NCBI GenBank assembly: GCA_947167135.1
Contig: CAMVGV010000023.1
Coordinates: 1-40,024 of the forward strand
DNA length: 40,024 bases
Direction: 5' to 3'
From: an uncultured Lachnospiraceae bacterium
GTDB taxonomy: Bacteria > Bacillota > Clostridia > Lachnospirales > Lachnospiraceae
Positions 8,273-17,057 of this stretch are shown here, piece by piece. The notes under the pieces are model-generated. The model was not told the DNA's origin. It was given only the letters and a program-made list of their open reading frames with translations, and made no database searches. The translations under genes were made by a program, and so were the position numbers. Numbering within the stretch: position 1 is the first letter of the stretch; each line of letters opens with the position of its first letter.

Positions 8273-9584
8273 AGCCGGCCTCCCTGTTTATACGGTCCGC
8301 CGTTTTCTTCACCTCTTTATATATCTCTTCCCTGTCAAAGCCGATATTATATTCTCCGTCCTCGTATCTTATGACACCGTCTACCATTGTAAGATATACG
8401 TTCTGCTTCGAGCCGGAGTAAACAATGTTCTTTACAATGTTGTTTTCCGGCTGCATATTCGGATATGAAAGATCCAGGACCACGATATCCGCCTTTTTCC
8501 CTGGCTTCAGACTGTCACACTCCGGTGTGCCAATGGCTCTTGCCCCGTCAGAGCAGGCCATCCTCAGAACATCGGCGGCATCAACGGCGGCAGCATCATT
8601 TTCCCTGAGCTTTGCGAGAGCGGACGTTAAAAACATCTCCCTGAACATATCAAGGCAGTTATTGCTCGCGGGACCGTCGGTTCCTATACCGAGGAGGATG
8701 CCCTCCCTCTGATACCTGTCTATAGGCGCTATACCGCTTGCGAGTTTAATATTGGATGCCGGATTTGTAATGACCGCAATATTCCTTGATTTTATGATCT
8801 CTATGTCATTATCGGAAACGTGTACTCCGTGGAAGAATACCGCGCCGTGATCAAAGAGCCCAAGTGAATCCAGATATTCAACGGGAGAAAGTCCGCCATG
8901 TCTCTCCCGGCAGCCCTGAACCTCGGATGCCGTTTCGGACATATGCAGATACAGAGGAGCCTTCAGCTCATGGACAGCATCTGCCGTTTCTTTGAGAAGC
9001 TCCTCGGAGCAAGTGTATTCAGCGTGTATTCCGAACCTGAAGGAGCTCAGGTCACTTCCCTTATTTAATCTGTCGTACCAGTCCCTGAGCTTTACGAGAC
9101 TCTGGGAAAAATTGTTCATACAGCCGCACTGAACACAGCGGATGCCCGTGTCCAGGACAGCCCTGTCGATAGAATCGGGAGTAAGGTACATTTCGCATAT
9201 TTCCGTTACTCCTCCGCTTAGATACTCCATTACTGCGAGGATCGTTGCGTAGTAGATATCCTCCTCTGTAAGATGCGCCTCTCTCGGGAAAATCTGCTTA
9301 TTTAACCAGTCGTCCAGCTTCATATCATCCGCAGCCGAACGCAGGAATGTCATTCCCGAATGGGTATGGCAGTTCTTAAATCCCGGCATTATAAGCTTGC
9401 CCTTAAGATCTGTCTCCCGGTCAAAAACAATCCCCCGAAGGCTGTCGTCGTACCCGGGATCCGTCTTTCTTCCGGCATAAACAATGCTGCTGCCCTCCAC
9501 GGCAACAGCAGCATTATCAATGATCTTAAGATCCTCTCCGTCTGCAAAGGACAGAAGCCTTCCGTTATAAAACAAAGTATTCAT
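8265..9584 (-). CDS. Amidohydrolase, MTA/SAH or related deaminase
   Basis: A 439-residue metal-dependent amidohydrolase of the TrzN/MtaD/SsnA group. The metal ligands H73 and H75 lie in FKNCHTHSGM, a third histidine in GIHAEYTCSE, and the catalytic aspartate in GIGTDGPASNN. The family includes 5'-methylthioadenosine/S-adenosylhomocysteine deaminases and guanine or chlorohydrolase-like enzymes. It starts four bases after the stop of the purine nucleoside phosphorylase, supporting a purine-salvage role, with deamination of an adenosine-type nucleoside most likely. AAAGGG precedes the ATG. The exact substrate is uncertain. Confidence 0.88.
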   Translation of the reverse strand: MNTLFYNGRLLSFADGEDLKIIDNAAVAVEGSSIVYAGRKTDPGYDDSLRGIVFDRETDLKGKLIMPGFKNCHTHSGMTFLRSAADDMKLDDWLNKQIFPREAHLTEEDIYYATILAVMEYLSGGVTEICEMYLTPDSIDRAVLDTGIRCVQCGCMNNFSQSLVKLRDWYDRLNKGSDLSSFRFGIHAEYTCSEELLKETADAVHELKAPLYLHMSETASEVQGCRERHGGLSPVEYLDSLGLFDHGAVFFHGVHVSDNDIEIIKSRNIAVITNPASNIKLASGIAPIDRYQREGILLGIGTDGPASNNCLDMFREMFLTSALAKLRENDAAAVDAADVLRMACSDGARAIGTPECDSLKPGKKADIVVLDLSYPNMQPENNIVKNIVYSGSKQNVYLTMVDGVIRYEDGEYNIGFDREEIYKEVKKTADRINREAGFA

Positions 9585-9587
9585 ACA

Positions 9588-10412
9588 CTAAAAACCCTTT
9601 ATTGAATCTATCACCAGCTTCTTGAACTGAGGCGCAGCCTTCTCACCGGCTTCAAGCACCTCTTCCTCTGTAAGCTTATGCTCCGATATACCGGCAGCCA
9701 GATTTGCTATACAGGAAACCGCCACTACCCTCATTCCGGCGTGGTGGGCGGCTATTGCCTCTACAACCGTACTCATTCCGACAGCGTCGGCCCCCATATC
9801 CTTAAACATCCTGATCTCGGCGGGAGACTCATAGGAAGGTCCCGTTGTCTGTATATAAACACCCTCCTTAAGGTCGATCCCGGCCTCCTTTGCCTTTGAA
9901 CGAACCACATCACAGAGCTCAGGATCGTAAACATAGGTCATATCCGGGAACCTTACTCCCAGCTCCGGTATGTTCGGACCGATGAGGGGGTTCGGGACAA
10001 GGGACGAAATGTGTCCGGTCATAAGCATAAAATCCCCGGCCTTAAATGACGGATTTATGCCACCTGAAGCGTTGGTGAGAAAGAGGATCTCCGCCCCCAT
10101 AAGCTTCATAAGCCTGGCGGGTAAGACAACATCCGTTATTGGATAACCCTCATAGTAATGGATCCTTCCCTTCATACAGATGATATTCTTTCCTCCGAGG
10201 GCCCCGTATATGAACTGTCCCGCGTGTCCGGGAGCAGTCGATACCGGGAAGCCGTCAATGTCCTTATAATCAATAACACCCTTTACCTCTATATTGCCGG
10301 CAAAATCTCCGAGACCCGATCCCAGCACCAATGCGATCTCAGGCTTAAAATCAGTTTTCCTCCTGATGTCCTCATAGCACCTCTTCAGCTTTTCGTATAC
10401 CGCTTCCGCCAT
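9588..10412 (-). CDS. punA: Purine nucleoside phosphorylase
   Basis: A 274-residue trimeric-type purine nucleoside phosphorylase that splits (deoxy)inosine and guanosine to base and pentose-1-phosphate. Recognisable segments are VLGSGLGDF (phosphate loop), GRIHYYEGY, the active-site LTNASGGINP, TGPSYESPAEIRM and VGMSTVVEAIAAHH. The frame extends to 10460, but homologues start at MAEAVYEKLK; the ATG at 10412 has AAAGGAGG upstream and gives the usual length, and avoids overlap with the preceding gene. The deaminase follows directly. Confidence 0.94.
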   Translation of the reverse strand: MAEAVYEKLKRCYEDIRRKTDFKPEIALVLGSGLGDFAGNIEVKGVIDYKDIDGFPVSTAPGHAGQFIYGALGGKNIICMKGRIHYYEGYPITDVVLPARLMKLMGAEILFLTNASGGINPSFKAGDFMLMTGHISSLVPNPLIGPNIPELGVRFPDMTYVYDPELCDVVRSKAKEAGIDLKEGVYIQTTGPSYESPAEIRMFKDMGADAVGMSTVVEAIAAHHAGMRVVAVSCIANLAAGISEHKLTEEEVLEAGEKAAPQFKKLVIDSIKGF

Positions 10413-10443
10413 ATTGCCTGCAGTCCTCCTTTCCGTAAAAAGA

Positions 10444-10728
10444 TCAGGAATCCAAATCATCCCTCAGTGCTTTTATCTTCTGCTTACGTTCAGGCACCTC
10501 GCCTCCGCCCTCTACTTCCTCGAGAATGCTGAAAGCAAGCTCCTTCTGATAGTCATTGATAAAAACGACACAGACCTCCTTTGATCCGTTATACTCATGC
10601 CTTTTGAAAAAGGGCACCTTCTCCCACTTTTCCAGGTATGAGATCCCCGCATTGACAAGACGCCTTATAAGGGCATCCTTCTTTTCCATATCAACTGTTC
10701 TTGTTAGTTCGATCTCGTTATTTACCAT
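10444..10728 (-). CDS. Small unknown protein upstream of PNP
   Basis: A 94-residue soluble protein of no family I recognise. It has mixed helix and strand character, a conserved-looking centre (KVPFFKRHEYNGSKEVCVVFINDYQ) and a basic tail. The ATG at 10728 has GGAG five bases upstream. It lies 31 bases before punA on the same strand, so the two are probably cotranscribed. A hairpin element ends twelve bases upstream of its start. Confidence 0.75.
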   Translation of the reverse strand: MVNNEIELTRTVDMEKKDALIRRLVNAGISYLEKWEKVPFFKRHEYNGSKEVCVVFINDYQKELAFSILEEVEGGGEVPERKQKIKALRDDLDS

Positions 10729-10739
10729 TCTGTCTCCAT

Positions 10740-10768
10740 GTCATCCCGAGCGACAGCGAAGGATCTTC
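10740..10768 (+). repeat. Single hairpin element between ldt and its neighbour
   Basis: A full element without array: GTCATCCCGAG, a short tip, then GAAGGATCTT. It ends directly against the L,D-transpeptidase stop codon (10769-10771) and fills the 40-bp spacer to the upstream end of the next gene. Confidence 0.75.
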
Positions 10769-11599
10769 TCAGGAATGTACCCACACCGGATAACCTACAG
10801 GAACAACCTCATAAAGGGGAGGCATAAGTGAGGGCGGAACATTGATGCAGCCGTGGGAACCGTTTGTCATATAGATATTCCCGCCGAAATTACTTCTCCA
10901 GGAAGCATCATGTATCCCGACATTGTTCACTATCCTCATCCAATAGTGGACGAAGGACTCGTAATCCTCACCCTTTAAGGTTCTGTCAAGCTGTTTATAC
11001 TGCACGGAGAACAGCCCTTCGGGCGTATTGTGTCCCGCTCTTACATTTCCGGTTACGACAGGTACCGCATAGGTTGCGACCCCGTTCTGGAAAAGTGTGA
11101 GTGTCTGTGTGCTGATATTTATATCAATATAGTTTCCACCGCTTATCTCCATATTTACCGGAGATGAGATAACACCCGTATTTTCCGGAACTGCTTCAGC
11201 AGCCGGCTGAACCTCTGCGGCTGCGGGCAGCTGTGGCAATATCGCAGCCGGATCAACCGCCGTGTACTGAGGCACATGATTCCCCGGAAGTACCGTACCG
11301 CTTATGACACCGGTAAGATATGTTACCTCCGCCGCCTGGTCTATCCGGGCAGTAGCGGTATTGTATCTCTCGGCAAGAGCGGAAACGTACACATTGATTA
11401 TCGCCGGATTCTGCCTGAAAAGCTCCAGTGTTGCAGAATCAATGGTAAGAATCTCTGCCTGCCCGGCCGGTATCTCCAATCCCGTAAAAACATAATTTAC
11501 GGTCATTCCCTCGGCTCTTGCCTCCTGCCCTCCCGCAAGCGGCAATAGCAGGAATGCCATCATAATTATGACGGCGATTTTTGTGGTTATCTGTTTCAT
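10769..11599 (-). CDS. Secreted L,D-transpeptidase (YkuD)
   Basis: A 276-residue exported cell-wall enzyme. Residues 1-29 are a signal peptide with likely cleavage after AEARA-type residues (EARA). A variable, alanine/proline-rich linker (about 115-145) follows, then a YkuD catalytic domain (about 155-276). The catalytic motif is IH230 and SHGC251INV, the cysteine forming the acyl-enzyme in 3-3 peptidoglycan cross-linking or protein anchoring. CAGGAGGAG precedes the ATG. The stop abuts a hairpin element. Confidence 0.93.
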   Translation of the reverse strand: MKQITTKIAVIIMMAFLLLPLAGGQEARAEGMTVNYVFTGLEIPAGQAEILTIDSATLELFRQNPAIINVYVSALAERYNTATARIDQAAEVTYLTGVISGTVLPGNHVPQYTAVDPAAILPQLPAAAEVQPAAEAVPENTGVISSPVNMEISGGNYIDINISTQTLTLFQNGVATYAVPVVTGNVRAGHNTPEGLFSVQYKQLDRTLKGEDYESFVHYWMRIVNNVGIHDASWRSNFGGNIYMTNGSHGCINVPPSLMPPLYEVVPVGYPVWVHS

Positions 11600-11624
11600 A
11601 TTCTCCTCCTGACCCTCATATCTG

Positions 11625-12227
11625 TTATGACTTCTTTATAACCCTGAATGTGGGTTCATTATCCTCATCATCATCATCTTCATCATCATCCGGGTCATCC
11701 CCGTCATATAAAAGAGCGTCATCCGTATCCGTCTCCAAAGACCGTCCGAAAAAACTGTCTCTGTCTCCCCTTGAAGATACAGCTTCTTCGTCCCCTTCAT
11801 TACCGGATTCCTTTATGGCTCCCCCGTCTCCCGCGGAGTATGATGCCCTCCTCAGATTCTTCTCTAATCGCTTTTTCTTAAGCTTTGCAGCCTCGTGACC
11901 CGATATCACGGCGATCATACCGATGATGAGCACTGCAGCCGGGATCTCCACGGCAGCCCTTAATACCGCATGCTCCAAATCCCCGTTTGCCCTGATACAG
12001 AGATATGCCTGCAGCAGTATCCCCGCAATGGTCGCAATAAGGAGATTTCCGCACCAGAGATATGCACTCCTCCTCCCTTCTGCAAAAACAGTATCCAGAA
12101 AAGCGATACCCATGGTGATCGGAAAGATTAAAAGTGCGCTCATCTCCCCAAGCCTGTACAGGAACATCCAGGCAAATATCAGTATATAATTCAGGGTCAG
12201 CAGAAGAAGGGTTTTTCTAATGGACAT
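11625..12227 (-). CDS. Four-helix membrane protein with acidic tail
   Basis: A 200-residue protein of unknown function. Four hydrophobic segments lie in the first 110 residues (for example LLLLTLNYILIFAWMFLYRL at the N-terminus). The cytoplasmic half is charged and ends in a nearly pure Asp/Glu run (about residues 175-190) before TFRVIKKS. It sits between leuS and the L,D-transpeptidase, 26 bases after leuS, so it may be transcribed with both. The ribosome binding sequence is weak. Confidence 0.78.
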   Translation of the reverse strand: MSIRKTLLLLTLNYILIFAWMFLYRLGEMSALLIFPITMGIAFLDTVFAEGRRSAYLWCGNLLIATIAGILLQAYLCIRANGDLEHAVLRAAVEIPAAVLIIGMIAVISGHEAAKLKKKRLEKNLRRASYSAGDGGAIKESGNEGDEEAVSSRGDRDSFFGRSLETDTDDALLYDGDDPDDDEDDDDEDNEPTFRVIKKS

Positions 12228-12253
12228 AGACCCGGGCCCTTTCCGTCACTTCC

Positions 12254-14656
12254 CTATTTTACGACCAGATTAACGATCTTTCCGGGAACATAGATCTCCT
12301 TTTTGAGGTTCCCGTCAAGTCTGTCCTTAACAGCTTCCTTCGCGGCAGCAAGAACCTCGTCCTTGGAAGCATCCGCAGAAACACTCACTGTTCCACGTAC
12401 CTTTCCGTTGACCTGGATCGGAACCTCAATGGTGTCCTCTTTCATTGCAGACTTGTCTGCCTTTGGCCAGGAAGCCTTAAATACGGATTCACTGTGTCCG
12501 AGCTGCTCCCAGAGCTCCTCTGCCATATGCGGTGCAAAGGGGGCAAGTAAAATAACATATGTTTCCAGTGTCTCCCGGTCCACCCCGTCAAGCTTTGCAA
12601 GTGCATTATTGAATTCCATAAAGCCGGAAACCACGGTATTCAATGAAAAGCTTTCGAGCCTTGTGGTAATTGTATCAATAAGCTTATGCCTTATCCGGAT
12701 AAGCTCCTGACCGGCCTGTACGTCCTTATCCTTATTGTCCATAACCAGATTCCAGAGCTTTATAAGGAACCTGTATACTCCGTCTATACCTCTGTCATCC
12801 CAGGCACTGTCCTGCTGGGGAGGTCCTATAAAGAGCTCGTAAAGCCTCAATGAATCACAGCCGTAATCACTTATCATATCATCGGGGCTTATTACATTAC
12901 CCAAAGACTTACTCATCTTTACGCCCTTCGGCCCAAGCACCATGCCCTGATTGAATAGCTTCAGGAATGGCTCCTCAAAGCCTACTGCGCCGATATCATA
13001 AAGGAACTTGGTCCAGAATCTCGAATAAAGGAGATGCAGTACCGCGTGCTCAACTCCGCCGATATACATATCAACAGGCAGAAACTTATCCGCTTTTTCG
13101 CGGCTTAAGAGTGCCTCTTTATTTTTCACGTCAACATAGCGTAAGAAATACCAGGAGGAGCCTGCCCACTGGGGCATGGTATTGGTCTCCCTCTTTGCGT
13201 CATGTCCACACTTCGGACACTTGCAGTTAACCCAGGAATCGATCGCAGCAAGAGGCGATTCTCCGGTATCCGTCGGCTGGTAGGACTCCACCTCCGGCAG
13301 AAGCACAGGAAGCTCTTCCTCGGGCACGGGAACCGCTCCGCAGTCGGGACAGTGGATAATGGGAATAGGCTCTCCCCAGTATCTCTGCCTTGAAAATACC
13401 CAGTCACGTATCTTAAAGTTTTTCTTTGCGCGTCCGAAGCCCTTTTCTTCGACAATGTGGGGAGCCTTCAGCTTAAGCTCCGCAGATTCCATACCGTTCC
13501 ACTCACCGGAATTGATCATGGTGCCGTTCGCCTCGGTATAGGCCTCTTCCATATTCTCTATTTCTTTTCCGTCCTTCGCAATTACCTGAATGATCGGAAG
13601 ATCAAACTTCTTTGCAAAAGCAAAGTCACGGTCGTCATGTGCGGGGACACACATAATAGCACCTGTTCCGTAATCTGCCAGAACGTAGTCGGAAAGCCAG
13701 ATCGGAACACGCGCCCCGTTCATTGGATTTATGCAGTAGGAGCCGGTAAAAACGCCTGTTTTTTCTTTACCCTGCAGCCTGTCAACATTGGACTTATTGG
13801 CCGAATCGGCAATGTATTTTTCCACCTCAGCCTTTCTGTCAGGGGTTGCGAGACCGAGGGAAAGCTCATGCTCCGGTGCGAGTACCATAAAGGTGGCTCC
13901 GTACAGGGTATCGGGTCTTGTGGTATATACAGTTACAGCGTCGTCCCTTCCGTCGATCTTAAAGTCGACCTCGGCTCCGTAGGATCTCCCGATCCAGTCG
14001 GTCTGCATCTTCTTTACTTTTTCCGGCCAGTCGAGGCCGTCAAGACCATCCAGAAGCCTGTCGGCATACTCCGTGATCTTCAGCATCCACTGGCGGAGAT
14101 TCTTTTTCGTTACTTCACTGTGGCAGCGCTCGCATTTTCCGTCAACCACCTCTTCGTTTGCAAGGACCGCGCGGCAGTGGGGACACCAGTTAAGCGGCAT
14201 CTCCTTCTCGTATGCGAGCCCCTTCTTGAAGAGCTGCACAAAGATCCACTGGGTCCACCTGTAGAATTCCGGATCCGTGGTATTAAGCTCCATATCCCAG
14301 TCGTAGATAGCACCGATCTGCTTTACCTGGCGCTTGATATTCCTTATATTCTCAGCTGTGGAAATCCTGGGGTGCTGACCCGTCTGTATGGCATAATTCT
14401 CGGCAGGAAGTCCGAAAGCGTCCCATCCCATCGGATGTATGATATAGTAGCCGTTCATCATCTTGTAACGGCTCCATACATCACTTATCACATAGCCTCT
14501 CCAGTGTCCGACATGGAGACCCGCTCCCGAAGGATATGGAAACATATCCAGACAGTAATACTTCGGCTTTTTGCCGTCATCAGTATTTACGGGATGCTCC
14601 TCCCAGATCTTTGTCCACTTATCTTCTATTTCCGTATGGTTATAATTCACCGACAT
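12254..14656 (-). CDS. leuS: Leucyl-tRNA synthetase
   Basis: An 800-residue class I aminoacyl-tRNA synthetase charging tRNA-Leu. The HIGH-type motif is HVGH (48-51), within the leucine-specific [17 protein letters not shown] zinc-binding knuckle (CPHC...CERCH) lies near residues 158-180, the editing domain follows (TTRPDTLYG, and [16 protein letters not shown]), and KMSKS is at 580-584. The C-terminal domain is complete. GGAGAG lies eight bases before the ATG. No T-box leader fits in the 187-bp divergent spacer. Confidence 0.97.
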   Translation of the reverse strand: MSVNYNHTEIEDKWTKIWEEHPVNTDDGKKPKYYCLDMFPYPSGAGLHVGHWRGYVISDVWSRYKMMNGYYIIHPMGWDAFGLPAENYAIQTGQHPRISTAENIRNIKRQVKQIGAIYDWDMELNTTDPEFYRWTQWIFVQLFKKGLAYEKEMPLNWCPHCRAVLANEEVVDGKCERCHSEVTKKNLRQWMLKITEYADRLLDGLDGLDWPEKVKKMQTDWIGRSYGAEVDFKIDGRDDAVTVYTTRPDTLYGATFMVLAPEHELSLGLATPDRKAEVEKYIADSANKSNVDRLQGKEKTGVFTGSYCINPMNGARVPIWLSDYVLADYGTGAIMCVPAHDDRDFAFAKKFDLPIIQVIAKDGKEIENMEEAYTEANGTMINSGEWNGMESAELKLKAPHIVEEKGFGRAKKNFKIRDWVFSRQRYWGEPIPIIHCPDCGAVPVPEEELPVLLPEVESYQPTDTGESPLAAIDSWVNCKCPKCGHDAKRETNTMPQWAGSSWYFLRYVDVKNKEALLSREKADKFLPVDMYIGGVEHAVLHLLYSRFWTKFLYDIGAVGFEEPFLKLFNQGMVLGPKGVKMSKSLGNVISPDDMISDYGCDSLRLYELFIGPPQQDSAWDDRGIDGVYRFLIKLWNLVMDNKDKDVQAGQELIRIRHKLIDTITTRLESFSLNTVVSGFMEFNNALAKLDGVDRETLETYVILLAPFAPHMAEELWEQLGHSESVFKASWPKADKSAMKEDTIEVPIQVNGKVRGTVSVSADASKDEVLAAAKEAVKDRLDGNLKKEIYVPGKIVNLVVK

Positions 14657-14759
14657 CTTCGATACTCTCCTTCAAGGGCATACTCCGCCCGTAAAAATCA
14701 GTATTATCAAGTTTAATGTTCCGGCTGATAAAAGTCAAGCGCATGCGTTTTCCCGGGTA

Positions 14760-14789
14760 TTGTCTTTATGGGATGTTTTTTCGTATAAT
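14760..14789 (+). promoter_or_regulatory. Promoter of the small membrane protein gene
   Basis: TTGTCT (14760-14765), an 18-base spacer, then a perfect TATAAT (14784-14789). Start of transcription near 14796 would give a leader of about 48 bases ending in GGGAGGAG before the ATG at 14844. Confidence 0.7.
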
Positions 14790-14843
14790 CAATCAGGTTA
14801 GCAAGACAGATTCTTTACTATAATTCATCAGGGAGGAGAAACA

Positions 14844-15425
14844 ATGGACAATTTTAACGAAGAAACATTGGGACTGATAATGGTATTTGGCGGATTTCTG
14901 GCGGTATTTTTTATAATATGGCTGGTATTCTATCTCATAGATGCCATCGCAAGATACAGATACCTGAAGGTCAGAAGCTATGATAATGCCTGGATGGCCT
15001 TTATACCCATAGTAAATATATGGGCTTCTGTGGAAGCGACCTACGGAAATACGGAAACAATAACCATATACGGCTGGAACGCACCTGCGATCGTTATGAA
15101 GCTCTGGCCCGTTGTGTGCTATATCCTTTCGATGCTTATCAATTTTCTGCCCATTGCCGGCAGTATGCTAAGCCTTATTCTCTCTGTTCTGAATATCATA
15201 GTTCTGATCATGCTGTTTAAGGACATGATGGAAAGGCTGGAAAACCCCCAGGAAGGATTTCTGGCAGTGATCGCTGTAATAATACCCGTTATTTCATCCG
15301 CAGTTATCATTGACGGAACAAGGAAATTCAATGACGGTGACCAGAACTGGAAGGAAGACAGCCGGATACTGAAATCCCAGACTGAAACAAACGGTCCCCT
15401 CTCCTTTATGAACGGCAGTCACTGA
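14844..15425 (+). CDS. Polytopic membrane protein, DUF5684-like
   Basis: A 193-residue protein with an N-terminal helix (about 8-33), the sequence AWMAFIPIVNIWASVEA at about 48-66, and two to three further hydrophobic segments to residue 155; a hydrophilic C-tail follows. The PIVNIW-type motif is common in small signal-peptidase-neighbour or DUF5684-like membrane proteins, but I cannot assign a function. GGGAGGAG precedes the ATG and a good promoter lies upstream. It is one of few plus-strand genes and is convergent with the glycosyltransferase-like gene. Confidence 0.85.
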   Translation: MDNFNEETLGLIMVFGGFLAVFFIIWLVFYLIDAIARYRYLKVRSYDNAWMAFIPIVNIWASVEATYGNTETITIYGWNAPAIVMKLWPVVCYILSMLINFLPIAGSMLSLILSVLNIIVLIMLFKDMMERLENPQEGFLAVIAVIIPVISSAVIIDGTRKFNDGDQNWKEDSRILKSQTETNGPLSFMNGSH

Positions 15426-15469
15426 TAAGCTTACAGGACGGAGCTGTACGCCCCTCATTCCGGGATAAC

Positions 15470-16966
15470 TCATTCAAACAGCCGGTACAGCTCCTCCCCC
15501 TCATTATCCGCAATAAGCTCATAATTTGAAAAGACGTAGTCCTTAATATCCTCATCATCAAATTCCCACATGCGTTCGCATATGATCCACTTAGGTGTTT
15601 CAAAGCGGAGTTTATTCATAACATCAGTTTTTATTCTTGGATCCAGATGGAGGAAGTAAGGGAGGTTGACCGGGTATTTATTTGTGGGCAGTGTCTGGTT
15701 GACCTCATAATAGATCATTCCGGATTCGAGATTGTATATAGCGTCCCTCTCCCACTCAGGTACCAGCTCATAGATCTCCCGGCAGGCAAGAACCTGGCTC
15801 TTCCCTGTTTCCTCATCGAATATCATTATATTTTCCTTAAACTTATCCACATTCAGATCCAGATAGCCAACGATAATGGTTGTTATTGCAAGAAAAGTTG
15901 CAAAAATACGGATGTCCGGCCTGGAACCACTGCCGTTTGTTTTGATATCTCCCGTTATCTTTTCTCCCGCATCCTTCAGGATATAGATCATCATCACGGC
16001 GAATACCGGCATCTGGGTAAGAAAATAATAGAGATAGGGTGTGCCGAAATGAAGAGACAGGTATTGTATCACAGTAAGGATTAAGAGGTACATTTTCCTC
16101 TCCCCTTCACACCTGTCCCCGTTCTTCATACATATTCCGTAAAACAGAGCCGCATAGCAGATGAGAAGATTTCTTTCCCAGCCCAGGGAAAAAGGCTCAT
16201 AGTAGTCCGTGGACCGTCTGAAGGCAAACAGAAAGGCACAATACAGAAAATCCTTCAGTGCCCCGTTAACAATAAAATATATGAAAATCGGGACAGATAC
16301 TATGACCAGACCTTTAAGAAAATTCAGGGCACAGCATTTTATCGCCTCATAGTTCCTTTCCCTTATCAGTGTTATCAGAACGGTCAGCACAGAAGAAATG
16401 ACGGCCGCGGCTATGGTGACCTTTGAATACAGGCATATTCCGAAGCCTATCCCCATAATAAGAGCTGCCCTGTCCTTTGAAAAATACGCTTTCTCCCTGT
16501 TTTTTATATGATCCAGGGTAAGATATACCGCCGCGAAGGAAAAGGGCTGGAAAAGCTCTTCCACCGTGTTTCCTCCCCAGATAAGCGCATAGCCCGTAAA
16601 ATAAAAGGAAAGAAGCACTGCCGCCGATAGAAGCCTGTTAAGAAAGAGCCTTGCGCTCTTCCACAGAAGAATCACCGTAAAAACTATGGAAATGCACTGT
16701 ATTAAGAAGATCCCCGGCCTGTTCCTTATGATAAGCTGTCCCAGAGCCTCATAAAAAAAGAAAGCCGGCCCCTTTAGGTCAAAGTAATCCCTGTAGGGGA
16801 CAAAGCCCTCGGTTATCGCTCTCCCCATCAGTGCATACCAGGAGGAGTCGTACCCGTATGCGTAAGGGTATAGAGGACTCGTCCAGCTCGAACACTGGAA
16901 AATATAGAGTATCCCCGTAAGCGCCACGAGGAAGTATTCAATTACAGTTTGTTTTAATTTTCCCAT
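15470..16966 (-). CDS. Membrane glycosyltransferase, GT39/ArnT-like
   Basis: A 498-residue integral membrane protein with about ten hydrophobic segments. The N-terminal loop GYDSSWYALMGRAI and YRDYFDLKGP, each with an acidic residue, match the extracytoplasmic catalytic loop of polyprenyl-phosphate-sugar-using GT-C enzymes (PMT/ArnT type). Substrate is unknown. The frame extends to 17041, but the extra codons run through the terminator and 21-bp motif of the preceding transcript, so the ATG at 16966 is preferred; its ribosome binding sequence is poor (TAGG directly before ATG). Confidence 0.8.
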   Translation of the reverse strand: MGKLKQTVIEYFLVALTGILYIFQCSSWTSPLYPYAYGYDSSWYALMGRAITEGFVPYRDYFDLKGPAFFFYEALGQLIIRNRPGIFLIQCISIVFTVILLWKSARLFLNRLLSAAVLLSFYFTGYALIWGGNTVEELFQPFSFAAVYLTLDHIKNREKAYFSKDRAALIMGIGFGICLYSKVTIAAAVISSVLTVLITLIRERNYEAIKCCALNFLKGLVIVSVPIFIYFIVNGALKDFLYCAFLFAFRRSTDYYEPFSLGWERNLLICYAALFYGICMKNGDRCEGERKMYLLILTVIQYLSLHFGTPYLYYFLTQMPVFAVMMIYILKDAGEKITGDIKTNGSGSRPDIRIFATFLAITTIIVGYLDLNVDKFKENIMIFDEETGKSQVLACREIYELVPEWERDAIYNLESGMIYYEVNQTLPTNKYPVNLPYFLHLDPRIKTDVMNKLRFETPKWIICERMWEFDDEDIKDYVFSNYELIADNEGEELYRLFE

Positions 16967-16979
16967 CCTACGATCAAGT

Positions 16980-17000
16980 CGCCAAAAGTCACATTTTGAT
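16980..17000 (-). repeat. 21-bp post-terminator motif, copy 2
   Basis: Read on the minus strand this is identical over 21 bases to 24-44 and follows directly on the T tract of the EF-G-like gene terminator. It ends 13 bases before the chosen start of the glycosyltransferase-like gene; a weaker match to the first copy continues through that start. Confidence 0.6.
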
Positions 17001-17038
17001 AAAAAATCCCCCGAAGTCACCTGAAGAGACCCCGGGGG
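17001..17038 (-). terminator. Rho-independent terminator of the EF-G-like gene
   Basis: On the minus strand CCCCCGGGGTC pairs with GACTTCGGGGG (11 pairs with two G-U), around a 9-base loop, followed by ATTTTTT. It begins 19 bases past the stop codon at 17058. Confidence 0.9.
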
Positions 17039-17057
17039 CAAAGTTTATTAATTACTG

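Noticed and set aside
13457-14716. A 419-codon plus-strand frame opposite leuS
   Set aside because: It is antisense to a clear leucyl-tRNA synthetase, has no domain pattern, and arises from the codon bias of that gene.
14657-14843. T-box leader for leuS
   Set aside because: The divergent spacer is 187 bases and contains neither a T-box sequence nor an antiterminator; the pheS leader is also too short.
15440-15494. 10-bp inverted repeat GGAGCTGTAC with a 35-base loop, as a shared terminator of convergent genes
   Set aside because: The loop is long, there is no T tract, and one arm lies in the coding end of the glycosyltransferase-like gene.
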